A stretch of 64,000 nucleotides of DNA, from contig NZ_JAUCMN010000008.1 in NCBI RefSeq assembly GCF_030363035.1, positions 1 through 64,000 of the forward strand, in the 5' to 3' direction. The translations under genes were made by a program, and so were the position numbers. The DNA is from Curtobacterium caseinilyticum (GTDB lineage: Bacteria > Actinomycetota > Actinomycetes > Actinomycetales > Microbacteriaceae). This document shows, in pieces, positions 34,823-43,672 of this stretch (position 1 is its first letter; the number at the start of each line of letters is the position of its first letter). The notes under the pieces are model-generated. The model did no database searches and was not told the origin of the DNA. It saw only the letters and a list, made by a program, of their open reading frames with translations.

Positions 34823-35782
34823 ATGAAGCAGTCCGTGAAGATCGGGATCGTGGCGGCGCTCGCCGCGATGCTCGCAGCACCGATGGTGCCCGCCGCAGCG
34901 TCGGCGGCACCGTCACCCACCGGCCTCGCACACGGGGTCGGCGCGCACCACGGCGTCGGCCACGGGAAGCAGCCCAACGCCGTCCCCACCAAGTCCGGCC
35001 CGACGAGCATCGCCTACGTCGAGGTCAACAACGACCAGCTCGCCAACGTCGGCCGCTACCAGCTCGCGAACGGTGCGAACGCCTTCGACGTGGCGATCAT
35101 CTTCGCCGCGAACATCAACTGGGACGGCTCGAAGGCGGTCCTGTACAACAACGAGAACGTGCAGCGCACCCTCGACGACGCCGCCACGCAGATCCGCCCG
35201 CTGCAGGCGAAGGGCATCAGGGTGTCGCTGTCGATCCTCGGCAACCACCAGGGTGCGGGCATCGCGAACTTCCCGACGCAGCAGGCGGCTGCGGACTTCG
35301 CGGCGCAGGTCTCCGCGACCGTCGCGAAGTACGGGCTCGACGGGGTCGACCTCGACGACGAGTACTCCGACTACGGGGTGAACGGCACCCCGCAGCCGAA
35401 CCAGCAGTCGATCGGCTGGCTCGTCAGCGCCCTGCGCGCCGACATGCCCGGCAAGACCATCTCGTTCTACGACATCGGTCCGGCGTCGGACGCCCTGTCG
35501 TCGTCGAGCAGCACGATCGGCTCGCAGCTCGACTACGCCTGGAACCCGTACTACGGCACGTACTCGGCACCGTCGATCCCGGGCCTCGGCAAGGAGCGGC
35601 TGTCCGCAGCGGCGGTCGACATCCAGAACACCCCGCAGTCGACCGCGGTCTCGCTCGCGAAGCGGTCGCAGGCCGACGGGTACGGCGTCTTCATGACGTA
35701 CAACCTGCCGGACGGCGACGTCTCGCCGTACGTGTCGTCCCTGACGAACGTGCTCTACGGGCAGGCCGCGTCGTACCACTGA
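34823..35782 (+). CDS. secreted endo-beta-N-acetylglucosaminidase, EndoH-type GH18
   Basis: 319 aa. A Sec signal peptide (hydrophobic VKIGIVAALAAMLAAPMVPA, cleavage after about residue 29) precedes a His/Gly linker and a GH18 barrel. The catalytic motif DGVDLDDEYSDYG matches Streptomyces EndoH, with Asp178 and Glu180 as the DxE pair. The enzyme cuts the chitobiose core of high-mannose N-glycans, leaving one GlcNAc on the protein. The segment SIAYVEVNNDQLANVGRYQL and NPYYGTYSAP are also family features. GAGGAG precedes the ATG. Confidence 0.93.
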   Translation: MKQSVKIGIVAALAAMLAAPMVPAAASAAPSPTGLAHGVGAHHGVGHGKQPNAVPTKSGPTSIAYVEVNNDQLANVGRYQLANGANAFDVAIIFAANINWDGSKAVLYNNENVQRTLDDAATQIRPLQAKGIRVSLSILGNHQGAGIANFPTQQAAADFAAQVSATVAKYGLDGVDLDDEYSDYGVNGTPQPNQQSIGWLVSALRADMPGKTISFYDIGPASDALSSSSSTIGSQLDYAWNPYYGTYSAPSIPGLGKERLSAAAVDIQNTPQSTAVSLAKRSQADGYGVFMTYNLPDGDVSPYVSSLTNVLYGQAASYH

Positions 35783-35804
35783 CGCGCGTCCCGTGCGGCG
35801 GCTC

Positions 35805-35846
35805 GCGCCCCGCGTCTCCTGGCTCCGGCCAGGAGGCGCGGGGCGC
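35805..35846 (+). terminator. hairpin after EndoH gene
   Basis: A 19-bp stem (35805-35823 with 35828-35846, one T-G pair) with a 4-nt TCCG loop. Confidence 0.8.
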
Positions 35847-35974
35847 GTCCGTTTCGTCGTGTCGGTAGTGAGGGGGACCCGCGTGTACCCCGTTCGCGGG
35901 CTGTCGTGTCCGTGGAACGCGGAGTGGAATGGACGGTGCAGGACACCCCTGTGCGCTTCACCCGAAGGAGCCGC

Positions 35975-37141
35975 ATGACCGTCACGCTCTCCCGGTCCGG
36001 ACCGGTGCCCGTCGGGACCGCGCCCGCCGCCGCGACGCTGCGCCCGCTGCCGACCCGCACGGCGCGCTGGCTGCTGCGTGCCGCCCTCGCATCGCCGTAC
36101 GTCGTCCTCGCGCTGATCGCCGGGCAGGCCACGCCGACGACGCTCCTCGGGCTGACGGGCAACCAGGTGACGCTCGAACGGGCGACGACCGCGCTCGACG
36201 CCGGCGTCGTGCAGGCCATCGGTCAGCTCTACCCGCTCCTGTCCGGGGTGCTGCTCCGCTTCATGCCCTTCGGTGCGCAGGGCGCCGCTGTGCTCGGCGG
36301 GCTCGTCGCCGGCGTGCTGCTGCAGCTCCTCGCGCAGGACATGCTCCGCCGCGGCCTGCGCATGCGCGAGGTCGTCGCCTTCACCATCGCCCTCGGCGCG
36401 AACCCGCTGTACGCGTTCGTCGCCCTGAACGACCTGCAGGCGTTCCTCGGGATCGCGCTCTTCGCCCTGGCGGTGGTCGACATGGTGCGGTTCTTCGCGT
36501 GGGGTGACACCCAGGCGGGCTTCCGAGCCGGCCTCGCGCTCATGCTCTCCACGCTCGTCGACCCGATGGGGTTCGTCTACGTCGGCATCGCCGCGCTCGC
36601 GGCGCCGGTCCTCGACCTCGCACGCCACGAGCAGCGCGGCATCCGGCAGGCGAACGTCCTGGTCCTCGTGTTCCCCAGCGTCGCGGTCGCGGTCTCCATC
36701 GCCGCACTCGACTGGATGGTGCTGCACGACCCGCTCGCCGCGATCCGTGGGACCGTCGACGTGTCCGAGCAGCGCCTGGCCGGCCTGCAACACCTGTTCG
36801 CCACGGCCGACGGCCTGCTCCTCGTCGCGATGGTCGTCGCCGGAGCGACGCTGGCGCTGCTCGTCGGACGTCCGGGGGCGATCGCGCTCGTCGTCGCGCT
36901 CTTCGGCGGGGTCATCGGCGGCTACGCGATCGGACTCGTCCCGGTCGCAGCGGCCGGCAACGTCTTCGTCACCATGCTCAGCGTCGCGATCGCGATCCTG
37001 CCGCCCGTGCGGGGCCGGGTGACGAGCACCCTCGTCGTCGTGCTCGCCGTCCTGCAGGTGCCGCTCGCCTGGGCCGCGGCGTTCCAGCGCCAGGTCGTCG
37101 TCGAGTGGATGCACGCCCTCGTCGCGGTGGTGCTCCGATGA
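35975..37141 (+). CDS. polytopic membrane protein coupled to a GT2
   Basis: 388 aa with about nine or ten hydrophobic segments (for example ASPYVVLALIAGQATPTTLL, GAAVLGGLVAGVLLQLLAQD, GAIALVVALFGGVIGGYAIG). A conserved-looking AFTIALGANPLYAFVALND lies in the middle. AAGGAG precedes the ATG. The stop overlaps the GT2 ATG (ATGA), so the two are translated together; a role in exporting or assembling the polysaccharide made by the GT2 is the natural inference. No family name recognised. Confidence 0.8.
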   Translation: MTVTLSRSGPVPVGTAPAAATLRPLPTRTARWLLRAALASPYVVLALIAGQATPTTLLGLTGNQVTLERATTALDAGVVQAIGQLYPLLSGVLLRFMPFGAQGAAVLGGLVAGVLLQLLAQDMLRRGLRMREVVAFTIALGANPLYAFVALNDLQAFLGIALFALAVVDMVRFFAWGDTQAGFRAGLALMLSTLVDPMGFVYVGIAALAAPVLDLARHEQRGIRQANVLVLVFPSVAVAVSIAALDWMVLHDPLAAIRGTVDVSEQRLAGLQHLFATADGLLLVAMVVAGATLALLVGRPGAIALVVALFGGVIGGYAIGLVPVAAAGNVFVTMLSVAIAILPPVRGRVTSTLVVVLAVLQVPLAWAAAFQRQVVVEWMHALVAVVLR

Positions 37142-38871
37142 CCACCGTCGAACCGCTGCCCGTGGACGTCACCTCCGACCGTGCGGGGGTCGGCACGGCC
37201 GACGCGCTCGTCCTCCGGCAGGGTCGACACCGCGGTGAGGAGTCGGACTGGCGCCCGCCGCACCGGTGCTCGGTGCAGCGGCACGTCGACGAGGGCTGGG
37301 TCGCCTCCGCCCGGCTCCGCGAGGGCGTGCTCGTGCTCACGAGCGGCCGCTCCGACCCGGAGGTCCTGCGGGCGGCACTCACCGAGGAGTTCGGCGAGCC
37401 CGTCGTGCTGCGCACCGCGTCCGAGGCCGACGTGCGGCAGCGCATCGCCTACGAGCTCGAGGAGGAGGTCGCCGACCTCGCCGCCCACGGCCTCGCGCGG
37501 ACGAACCCGGCGCTGTCCGCGAAGACCGTCCTGTCGCGCGGACAGCAGATCGGCGGCGCGGTCGCCCTGCTCGTCGTCGCGGTGTGCCTCGTCCTCGCTC
37601 CGGGCAGCACCGTCGCCGTCGCGACCGCCGTGCTCTCGCTGGGGTTCCTCGCCGGCATCCTCTTCAAGTTCTGGGTCTCGATGGTCGGCGCGCGCTTCGA
37701 CCTCGTCGAACAGGTCTCCGTCGAGGACGTCGCCGCCCTCGATGACGAGGTCCTGCCGACCTACACCGTGCTCGTCCCGGTGTTCCGCGAGGCGAACATC
37801 GTGCACGACCTCGTCCGCAACCTCGAGGTCCTCGACTGGCCGAAGGACCGGCTCGAGGTCCTCGTGCTCGTCGAGGCCGAGGACCACGAGACCCGACAAG
37901 CCGTGCTCGACGCCGAACCGCCGGCGTGGATGCGCATCGTCATCGTGCCGCCGGGGTCGCCGCAGACGAAGCCGCGAGCCTGCAACGTCGGTCTGGCCAT
38001 CGCGCAGGGGGAGTACGTCGTCATCTACGACGCCGAGGACCGCCCCGACCCGGACCAGCTGAAGAAGGTCTTCCTGACGTTCGACCGAGCCGGCGACGAC
38101 ACCGTCTGCGTGCAGGCCGCCCTGAGCTACTTCAACGCCGACGAGAACGCGCTCACCCGCATGTTCACGCTCGAGTACTCGTACTGGTTCGACTACATGC
38201 TCGCCGGCCTCGACGCCCGCCAGCTGCCGATCCCGCTCGGCGGCACCTCGAACCACTTCCGCACCGACCTGCTCCGCGAGCTCGGCGGCTGGGACCCGTA
38301 CAACGTCACCGAGGACGCCGACCTCGGCATCCGCGCGTCCGCCGTCGGGTACCGCGTCGCCGTCGTGAACTCCACGACGATGGAGGAGGCGAACACCTCG
38401 ATCCCCAACTTCGTCCGGCAGCGGTCCCGCTGGATCAAGGGCTACATGCAGACCGCCCTCGTGCACGCTCGGCGTCCCCGGGCGCTCGTCGCCGAGATCG
38501 GCCTCCGGCGCGCCGCCGCCTTCGCCCTGCTCATCGCCGGCACCCCGCTGACGTTCCTCGGCATGCTGCCCGGCATCGTCGTCACGATCGCGACCCTGGT
38601 GCTGCCGGCGGACTGGACGGCGCCGATGTTCCCCGCCCCGGTCCTCTGGCTCTGCGTGCTCGACTTCCTGCTCGGCAACGCGACGATGATCTACCTGACG
38701 ATGATGGGGCCGTACAAACGGGCACGGTTCGACCTGATGGGGTGGGCGCTCCTCAACCCGCTCTACTGGGTCCTGCACTCCGTCGCCGCGTACAAGGGTC
38801 TCTGGCAGCTCGTCACCCGCCCGCACTACTGGGAGAAGACGGAGCACGGCCTGACGAAGACGACCGCCTGA
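37138..38871 (+). CDS. processive glycosyltransferase family 2, membrane-bound
   Basis: 577 aa. An N-terminal MshEN/GspE-like regulatory domain (about residues 40-120, VQRHVDEGWVASARLREGV) is followed by two membrane segments, a GT2 catalytic domain and further membrane helices. The GT-A signature is YTVLVPVFREANIVHDLVRN; DAEDRPDPDQLKKV holds the metal-binding Asp pair. The catalytic TED (NVTEDADLG) and the product-channel QRSRW motif indicate a polymerising enzyme of the cellulose-synthase-like class. The sugar polymer is unknown. MshEN domains can bind c-di-GMP, so such control is possible. Confidence 0.93.
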   Translation: MTTVEPLPVDVTSDRAGVGTADALVLRQGRHRGEESDWRPPHRCSVQRHVDEGWVASARLREGVLVLTSGRSDPEVLRAALTEEFGEPVVLRTASEADVRQRIAYELEEEVADLAAHGLARTNPALSAKTVLSRGQQIGGAVALLVVAVCLVLAPGSTVAVATAVLSLGFLAGILFKFWVSMVGARFDLVEQVSVEDVAALDDEVLPTYTVLVPVFREANIVHDLVRNLEVLDWPKDRLEVLVLVEAEDHETRQAVLDAEPPAWMRIVIVPPGSPQTKPRACNVGLAIAQGEYVVIYDAEDRPDPDQLKKVFLTFDRAGDDTVCVQAALSYFNADENALTRMFTLEYSYWFDYMLAGLDARQLPIPLGGTSNHFRTDLLRELGGWDPYNVTEDADLGIRASAVGYRVAVVNSTTMEEANTSIPNFVRQRSRWIKGYMQTALVHARRPRALVAEIGLRRAAAFALLIAGTPLTFLGMLPGIVVTIATLVLPADWTAPMFPAPVLWLCVLDFLLGNATMIYLTMMGPYKRARFDLMGWALLNPLYWVLHSVAAYKGLWQLVTRPHYWEKTEHGLTKTTA

Positions 38872-38875
38872 GCCG

Positions 38876-38881
38876 TACGAT
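38876..38881 (+). promoter_or_regulatory. -10 box TACGAT, leaderless DUF1905 gene
   Basis: TACGAT ends six nt before the GTG at 38888; no Shine-Dalgarno is present. Confidence 0.55.
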
Positions 38882-38887
38882 CCCCGC

Positions 38888-39178
38888 GTGGACATCGAGT
38901 TCGACGGCGACGTCATCGAGTGGCGGGGGCCCGCGCCGTTCGTCTTCGCGGTCGTCCCGCCCGAGGTGGTCGACCTCGTGCACGAACTGGCGTCCGAGCT
39001 GACCTACGGGTGGGGCGTCGTGCCGGCCGGCGTGACGATCGGCAGTGTCCGTTGGACCACCTCGTTGTTCCCGAGGGACGGCGGCTACCTCGTGCCCCTG
39101 CGGACCGCGGAGCGGCGACGAGCGGCGGTCGAGGTCGGCGACACGGTCCACCTGACCCTGACGTTCGCCGCTCCCTGA
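38888..39178 (+). CDS. DUF1905 domain protein
   Basis: 96 aa, a single DUF1905 beta-barrel (MDIEFDGDVIEWRGPAPFVF, GWGVVPAGVTIGSVRWTTSL, VPLRTAERRRAAVEVGDTVH). The family often occurs alone or fused to YdeI-like domains; its function is unknown. The GTG start fits the promoter spacing. Confidence 0.85.
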   Translation: MDIEFDGDVIEWRGPAPFVFAVVPPEVVDLVHELASELTYGWGVVPAGVTIGSVRWTTSLFPRDGGYLVPLRTAERRRAAVEVGDTVHLTLTFAAP

Positions 39179-39216
39179 CCACGCGAGCTCCTCGCACGGG
39201 TAGCGGTGACCGACTC

Positions 39217-39274
39217 CACGCGCTCAGCGACACGTCTCGCGCGCCACCGCCCGAGAGGTGTCGCCCAGCGCGTG
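39217..39274 (+). terminator. imperfect hairpin after the DUF1905 gene
   Basis: 23-nt arms (39217-39239, 39252-39274) pair with three mismatches around a 12-nt loop. The remaining 39275-39390 before tRNA-Gly shows nothing else. Confidence 0.5.
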
Positions 39275-39390
39275 AGATCGAAGCCGACGCGGGCGAGGCG
39301 ACCGCTCGGAACGCTGCGACGAGGTGGTGCCACCGCCCTGCAGCTCCGGGTCGATCGACCGACGACCGCGCGGAGCGCTGACGAGAACGG

Positions 39391-39461
39391 AGGGGATGAC
39401 GGGAATCGAACCCGCGTGGCCAGTTTGGAAGACTGGGGCTCTACCATTGAGCTACATCCCC
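39391..39461 (-). tRNA. tRNA-Gly (anticodon TCC)
   Basis: Acceptor GGGGATG/CATCCCC, D arm GCTCAATGGTAGAGC, anticodon stem CCAGT/ACTGG with a loop giving TCC, T arm GCGGGTTCGATTCCCGT. Discriminator T; CCA is not encoded. Confidence 0.95.
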
Positions 39462-39518
39462 GCGCTGCGACACCAAGTCCGCAGCGCCACCATCGTAGCG
39501 GACGAACGACCTCCCCTC

Positions 39519-39842
39519 ATGCCATCGAACGTGCTGCCCCAGCCGGACGGCTCCGACACACGCCGCATCAAGCGTTCGCGGGTGCTCTCGTTCGTGTTGC
39601 TGGCCGTCGCCGCCGTGGTCTTCTCACTCCGTCCGGAGGCCTTCGGCGACCCGCAGACCCAGCCGTGGCACGCCCTGCTGCACGTCTGGCGCATCGTCCT
39701 CGGTGTCGCGCTCATGGTCGCCGCGCTCGGGGTGCAGGTGGTCGTCGGCGTGCGGTGGCGGCAGGGGCTCCGACGCGACGCGGAGGCGGAAGCATCCACA
39801 CACGGCACGCCGCCCGGGAACCGCGCACCGGGGGACCGCTAG
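39519..39842 (+). CDS. small two-helix membrane protein, unknown function
   Basis: 107 aa. Two hydrophobic segments (VLSFVLLAVAAVVFSLRPEA at about residues 22-41; VWRIVLGVALMVAALGVQVV at about 56-76) with a charged cytoplasmic C-terminus. No good ribosome-binding site is seen; ATG 39519 is chosen because coding bias begins there. It lies between two tRNA genes. Family not recognised. Confidence 0.65.
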   Translation: MPSNVLPQPDGSDTRRIKRSRVLSFVLLAVAAVVFSLRPEAFGDPQTQPWHALLHVWRIVLGVALMVAALGVQVVVGVRWRQGLRRDAEAEASTHGTPPGNRAPGDR

Positions 39843-39896
39843 ACTCGTCGCGGTCGTGCGTGCCCTCGGGCGTGCGCGACCACCCTGGCCCAGTCA

Positions 39897-39973
39897 CGGG
39901 GCGTAGCTCAGCTTGGTAGAGCGCCCGCTTTGGGAGCGGGAGGTCGCAGGTTCGAATCCTGTCGCCCCGACCA
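39897..39973 (+). tRNA. tRNA-Pro (anticodon TGG)
   Basis: Acceptor CGGGGCG/CGCCCCG, D arm GCTCAGCTTGGTAGAGC, anticodon stem CCCGC/GCGGG with loop TTTGGGA, T arm GCAGGTTCGAATCCTGT, discriminator A at 39970 and an encoded CCA (39971-39973). tig begins 36 nt downstream. Confidence 0.97.
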
Positions 39974-40009
39974 GGTCCACACGAACGTCAACCAACAGGA
40001 GTACATCCC

Positions 40010-41353
40010 TTGGCCACCAGCACCGTCGACAAGGTGAGCGACACCCGCGTCAAGCTCACCGTGAACGTGACGCCGGAAGATCTCAAGCCGAGCATCGACC
40101 ACGCCTACAAGCACATCGCCGAGCAGATCAACATCCCCGGCTTCCGCAAGGGCAAGGTCCCGCCGGCGATCGTCGACCAGCGCGTCGGCCGCGGCGAGGT
40201 CCTGAACCACGCCGTCGGTGACGCCATCGACACCTTCTACCGCCAGGCGGTGGAGGAGCAGGAGCTGCGCATCCTCGGTCGTGCCGAGGCCGACGTCGCC
40301 GAGCTCCCGAACGTCAAGGACTTCTCGGGCGACCTCGTCCTCACCTTCGAGGTGGACGTCCGTCCGGAGTTCGACCTGCCGAAGTACGACGAGTACGAGC
40401 TCACGGTCGACGCCGTCGAGGTCTCCGACGACGAGGTCGAGGAGGAGCTCCAGAACCTGCGCACCCGCTTCGGCACGCTCGTGACGGTCGACCGTCCGGC
40501 CAAGACCGGCGACTTCGCCCAGATCGACCTGACCGCCACCATCGGCGACGACGAGGTCGACTCGGCCACCGGCGTCTCCTACGAGATCGGCTCGGGCGAC
40601 CTGCTCGAGGGCATCGACGAGGCGCTCGAGTCCCTCACCGCGGGTGAGTCGACCACGTTCGAGTCCACGCTGGTCGGTGGCGACCGCGAGGGCGAGACCG
40701 CGCAGATCGCCGTCACCGTCACCGCCGTCAAGGAGCGCGAGCTCCCCGAGGCCGACGACGAGTTCGCGCAGATCGCCAGCCAGTTCGACACGATCGACGA
40801 GCTCAAGGCGGACCTGAAGGAGCAGATCGCGAAGTCCAAGACCTTCGGTCAGGGCGCCGCGGCCCGCGACAAGCTCGTCGAGAAGCTGATCGAGGACGTC
40901 AACATCCCGATCTCGGAGCAGCTCATCGAGGACGAGGTGCACCGTCACCTCGAGCAGGAGAACCGTCTCGAGGACGAGGAGCACCGCAAGGAGGTCTCCG
41001 AGTCCAGCGAGAAGGCCTTCCGCTCGCAGATCCTCCTCGACGCCATCGCCGAGAAGGAGGAGATCCAGGTCTCCCAGGAGGAACTGACCCAGTACCTCAT
41101 CCAGGCGGCGGCGCAGTACGGCATGGAGCCGGCCGAGTTCATCAAGGTGATCGACCAGAACGGCCAGATCCCCGGCATGGTCGGCGAGGTCGCCCGCTCG
41201 AAGGCGGTCGCGACCGTCCTGTCGAAGGTCACCGTCAAGGACACCAACGGCGACGCCGTCGACCTCTCCGCGTTCACCGCGGGTGTCGCGCAGGAGTCGG
41301 CGGACGACGAGTCGGCTGATGCCGACGAGACCACCGAGGCCGACGCGAAGTAA
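40010..41353 (+). CDS. tig: trigger factor (ribosome-associated chaperone and PPIase)
   Basis: 447 aa. Binds nascent chains at the ribosome exit. The ribosome-docking signature [20 protein letters not shown] is at about residues 44-63. The FKBP-type PPIase domain follows ([20 protein letters not shown]), then the helical substrate cradle and an acidic Asp/Glu tail. The start is TTG, supported by AGGAG nine nt upstream and the conserved N-terminus. It precedes clpP1P2 as in many bacteria, linking chaperone and protease. Confidence 0.97.
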   Translation: MATSTVDKVSDTRVKLTVNVTPEDLKPSIDHAYKHIAEQINIPGFRKGKVPPAIVDQRVGRGEVLNHAVGDAIDTFYRQAVEEQELRILGRAEADVAELPNVKDFSGDLVLTFEVDVRPEFDLPKYDEYELTVDAVEVSDDEVEEELQNLRTRFGTLVTVDRPAKTGDFAQIDLTATIGDDEVDSATGVSYEIGSGDLLEGIDEALESLTAGESTTFESTLVGGDREGETAQIAVTVTAVKERELPEADDEFAQIASQFDTIDELKADLKEQIAKSKTFGQGAAARDKLVEKLIEDVNIPISEQLIEDEVHRHLEQENRLEDEEHRKEVSESSEKAFRSQILLDAIAEKEEIQVSQEELTQYLIQAAAQYGMEPAEFIKVIDQNGQIPGMVGEVARSKAVATVLSKVTVKDTNGDAVDLSAFTAGVAQESADDESADADETTEADAK

Positions 41354-41364
41354 CGCGACGCGCT

Positions 41365-41412
41365 GACGGACGGGAGGCACGGTGCCAGCTGGCACCGTGC
41401 CTCCCGTCCGTC
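41365..41412. repeat. dispersed palindromic element, copy B (48-bp perfect palindrome)
   Basis: Arms 41365-41387 and 41390-41412 are perfectly complementary, with an AGCT centre. The arm begins GACGGACGGGAGGCACGG. It lies 12 nt after the tig stop and probably terminates tig. It is the best-preserved copy of the family. Confidence 0.95.
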
Positions 41413-41430
41413 GTTCCCGGACCATCCGAC

Positions 41431-41444
41431 CGCCCAGAGCGAAC
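41431..41444 (+). promoter_or_regulatory. ClgR box CGCCCAGAGCGAAC
   Basis: Matches the actinobacterial ClgR core CGCYNANRGCGWWS at every position. ClgR is an established activator of clpP1P2 in actinobacteria. The site lies about 28 nt upstream of the clpP1 -10 box, where an activator would replace the weak -35. Confidence 0.7.
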
Positions 41445-41471
41445 ACAGGCGAAGTGGTGCGTTGCACCCGA

Positions 41472-41477
41472 TAAGTT
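41472..41477 (+). promoter_or_regulatory. -10 box TAAGTT of clpP1P2
   Basis: TAAGTT with no recognisable -35 at 17 nt (GCGAAG), consistent with activator dependence. It leaves a leader of about 28 nt containing GGGAG ahead of clpP1. Confidence 0.55.
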
Positions 41478-41511
41478 CGACATCAAGCGACAACTGAACG
41501 GGAGCTTTTCC

Positions 41512-42138
41512 ATGGCCGAAGCGACACTGAACCCCAGTGTTTTTGACCGCCTTCTGAGAGACCGGATCGTGTGGCTCGGCTCTGAGGTCCGCGACGACAA
41601 CTCGAACGAGATCGCAGCGAAGCTGCTGATGCTCGCCGCCGAGGACCCCGAGAAGGACATCTACCTCTACATCAACTCGCCCGGTGGCTCGATCACCGCG
41701 GGCATGGCGATCTACGACACGATGCAGTTCGTGCCGAACGACATCGTCACCGTGGGCATCGGGCTCGCGGCCTCGATGGGGCAGTTCCTGCTCTCGTCGG
41801 GCACCCCGGGCAAGCGCTACATCACCCCGAACGCCCGCGTGCTCCTGCACCAGCCGTCCGGTGGCTTCGGCGGTACCGCTGCCGACATCCAGACGCAGGC
41901 CAAGGTCATCCTCGACATGAAGCAGCGGATGGCGGAGCTCACGGCCGAGCAGACCGGCAAGTCGATCGAGCAGATCCTCAAGGACAACGACCGCGACAAC
42001 TGGTTCACGGCGCAGGAGGCCCTCGAGTACGGCTTCGTCGACCACCTCCGTGCATCCTCGGTCGAGGTCGTCGGCGGTGGCGGCACCGTCGGTGACGGCG
42101 AGACGCCGACCTCGGCGGCCGAGCCCGAGTCCAACTGA
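41512..42138 (+). CDS. clpP1: ATP-dependent Clp protease proteolytic subunit ClpP1
   Basis: 208 aa. Serine peptidase ring of the ClpXP/ClpCP proteases. Catalytic Ser88 lies in [14 protein letters not shown] and the His in [32 protein letters not shown] is the oxyanion strand. The N-terminal processing region is [15 protein letters not shown]. In actinobacteria two different ClpP subunits form a mixed tetradecamer; clpP2 follows 26 nt downstream in the same operon. Confidence 0.97.
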   Translation: MAEATLNPSVFDRLLRDRIVWLGSEVRDDNSNEIAAKLLMLAAEDPEKDIYLYINSPGGSITAGMAIYDTMQFVPNDIVTVGIGLAASMGQFLLSSGTPGKRYITPNARVLLHQPSGGFGGTAADIQTQAKVILDMKQRMAELTAEQTGKSIEQILKDNDRDNWFTAQEALEYGFVDHLRASSVEVVGGGGTVGDGETPTSAAEPESN

Positions 42139-42164
42139 CCCCCACCGAAGAGAAGGAAACGAGA

Positions 42165-42824
42165 ATGCACCTCCCCATGCTCGGTGGCGCGCAGAACGTC
42201 CCGGCTCCGTCCGATCGCTACATCCTCCCCAGCTTCGAGGAGCGCACGGCCTACGGCTTCAAGCGGCAGGACCCGTACGCGAAGCTCTTCGAGGACCGCA
42301 TCGTGTTCCTCGGCGTCCAGGTCGACGACGCGTCGGCCGACGACGTCATGGCCCAGCTGCTCGTGCTCGAGTCGATGGACCCGGACCGCGACATCGTGAT
42401 GTACATCAACTCGCCCGGTGGCTCGTTCACCGCGATGACGGCGATCTACGACACGATGCAGTACATCCGTCCGCAGATCCAGACGGTGTGCCTCGGCCAG
42501 GCGGCCTCGGCCGCGTCGGTGCTCCTCGCTGCCGGTACCCCCGGCAAGCGTCTGGCGCTCCCGAACGCCCGCGTGCTCATCCATCAGCCCGCCGTGCAGC
42601 AGGGTGGCGGTCAGGCGTCGGACATCGAGATCCAGGCAGCGGAGATCCTCCGCATGCGCACCTGGCTCGAGGGGACGCTGTCGAAGCACTCGAACCGCAC
42701 CCCGGAGCAGGTCAACAACGACATCGAGCGCGACAAGATCATGTCCGCCGAAGAGGCGCTCGAGTACGGCCTGATCGACCAGGTCCTCACGAGCCGCAAG
42801 AACCTGCCGGCGCTCGTCAAGTAG
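42165..42824 (+). CDS. clpP2: ATP-dependent Clp protease proteolytic subunit ClpP2
   Basis: 219 aa. The second ClpP subunit: Ser115 in [15 protein letters not shown], His in [14 protein letters not shown], plus [20 protein letters not shown]. The N-terminus [20 protein letters not shown] is longer than in ClpP1, as expected for the subunit that forms the second ring. AAGGA precedes the ATG. A strong hairpin follows. Confidence 0.97.
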   Translation: MHLPMLGGAQNVPAPSDRYILPSFEERTAYGFKRQDPYAKLFEDRIVFLGVQVDDASADDVMAQLLVLESMDPDRDIVMYINSPGGSFTAMTAIYDTMQYIRPQIQTVCLGQAASAASVLLAAGTPGKRLALPNARVLIHQPAVQQGGGQASDIEIQAAEILRMRTWLEGTLSKHSNRTPEQVNNDIERDKIMSAEEALEYGLIDQVLTSRKNLPALVK

Positions 42825-42839
42825 CGCTGCACGACACGA

Positions 42840-42885
42840 CGAAGGCGGCCGAGGTTCCAGCATCCTGGAACCTCGGCCGCCTTCG
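42840..42885 (+). terminator. terminator of clpP1P2
   Basis: A perfect 21-bp stem (42840-42860 with 42865-42885) with a CATC loop, just after clpP2. Confidence 0.88.
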
Positions 42886-42945
42886 TCGCGCGTAGGGGAA
42901 CCCCGGCGATGTCGGCGCGGCGAGTCGTGGGACCTCGCCGCGTGC

Positions 42946-42970
42946 TGACGGCCGGGAGGCGCGGGCCGTC
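42946..42970 (-). repeat. dispersed element, copy C (one arm only)
   Basis: TGACGGCCGGGAGGCGCGG is one arm of the family of palindromes at 15015, 41365, 48787 and 59092. The second arm is not recognisable, apart from a GTCAG at the copC stop codon. Confidence 0.6.
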
Positions 42971-42985
42971 CCCGGCGCGTCGGTG

Positions 42986-43672
42986 TCAGTATTCGTCGTG
43001 GTCGTCGGCCGCGGGGGCGGGGCGGCGACGCAGCAGCAGCAGGACCGCGACGACGACGCCGGCCAGGACGATCCCGCCGGCGCCGATGAACAGGGCATCG
43101 GTCGCGCTCGAGTCGCCTCCGGTGTCACCGGCCGCGGCATCGGGCGCGCTGGTCGCCCCCGCCCCGCCTCCGGTGCCGTCGGCGCAGGTCGCCGGCGCGG
43201 CGGTGCCGCGGTCGGGGGTGAAACCCTCCGGAGCCTTCCACGTGAAGTCGTACCGGTCGGAGACGGTGTGCCCGTCGGCGGACACGATCTGCCACTCGAC
43301 CTCGTACTTGCCGGAGTCGCCGAGCGCGGCCTTCGTGGTCATCGAGGGGCCGTCGACCGCGACGCAGCCGTCCTCGTGGTACCGGCCGTCGGGACCGATG
43401 ACGCGGAAGGCGAAGCCGGAGTCCGAGCCGCCGATCGCCAGCAGCCGGTCGTTCGTGGTGATGTCGAAGCGGTCGGGCAGCTCCGTCAGGGTCCCGCCGA
43501 CCTGCGGCGTCGACGACACCAGGTAGTTGTGCGCACTGGCGGGGGCGGCGAGGCCGAGGACCGCACCGCCCACGACGGCGAGGGTCGCGGCGGTCGCGGC
43601 CACGGGCCTCCAGGCAGGACGCCGGCCACCCGCGGACCGATGACCGCGTGTCGGACGCGCGTCCCGGGTCAC
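42986..43672 (-). CDS. CopC-domain copper-binding protein, membrane-anchored
   Basis: 228 aa. Signal peptide ending APASAHNYLV with the mature His1-type N-terminus; the CopC/YobA beta-sandwich carries SADGHTVSDRYDFTWK, where the His is a typical copper ligand. A Thr/Gly/Asp-rich linker leads to a C-terminal membrane helix (LFIGAGGIVLAGVVVAVLLL). It would bind copper at the outer face of the membrane. The GTG start overlaps the ycnI stop (GTGA), so the two are co-translated. Confidence 0.9.
   Translation of the reverse strand: MTRDARPTRGHRSAGGRRPAWRPVAATAATLAVVGGAVLGLAAPASAHNYLVSSTPQVGGTLTELPDRFDITTNDRLLAIGGSDSGFAFRVIGPDGRYHEDGCVAVDGPSMTTKAALGDSGKYEVEWQIVSADGHTVSDRYDFTWKAPEGFTPDRGTAAPATCADGTGGGAGATSAPDAAAGDTGGDSSATDALFIGAGGIVLAGVVVAVLLLLRRRPAPAADDHDEY

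Noticed and set aside
31213-35010. Minus-strand ORF of 1265 codons
   Set aside because: Antisense to the GH5-like, GH38 and EndoH genes, whose active-site motifs are unambiguous on the plus strand.
39400-39461. TTCGAT-rich palindrome read as an SOS box near tRNA-Gly
   Set aside because: It is the tRNA T-arm sequence; the same applies to the TTCGAA in tRNA-Pro.
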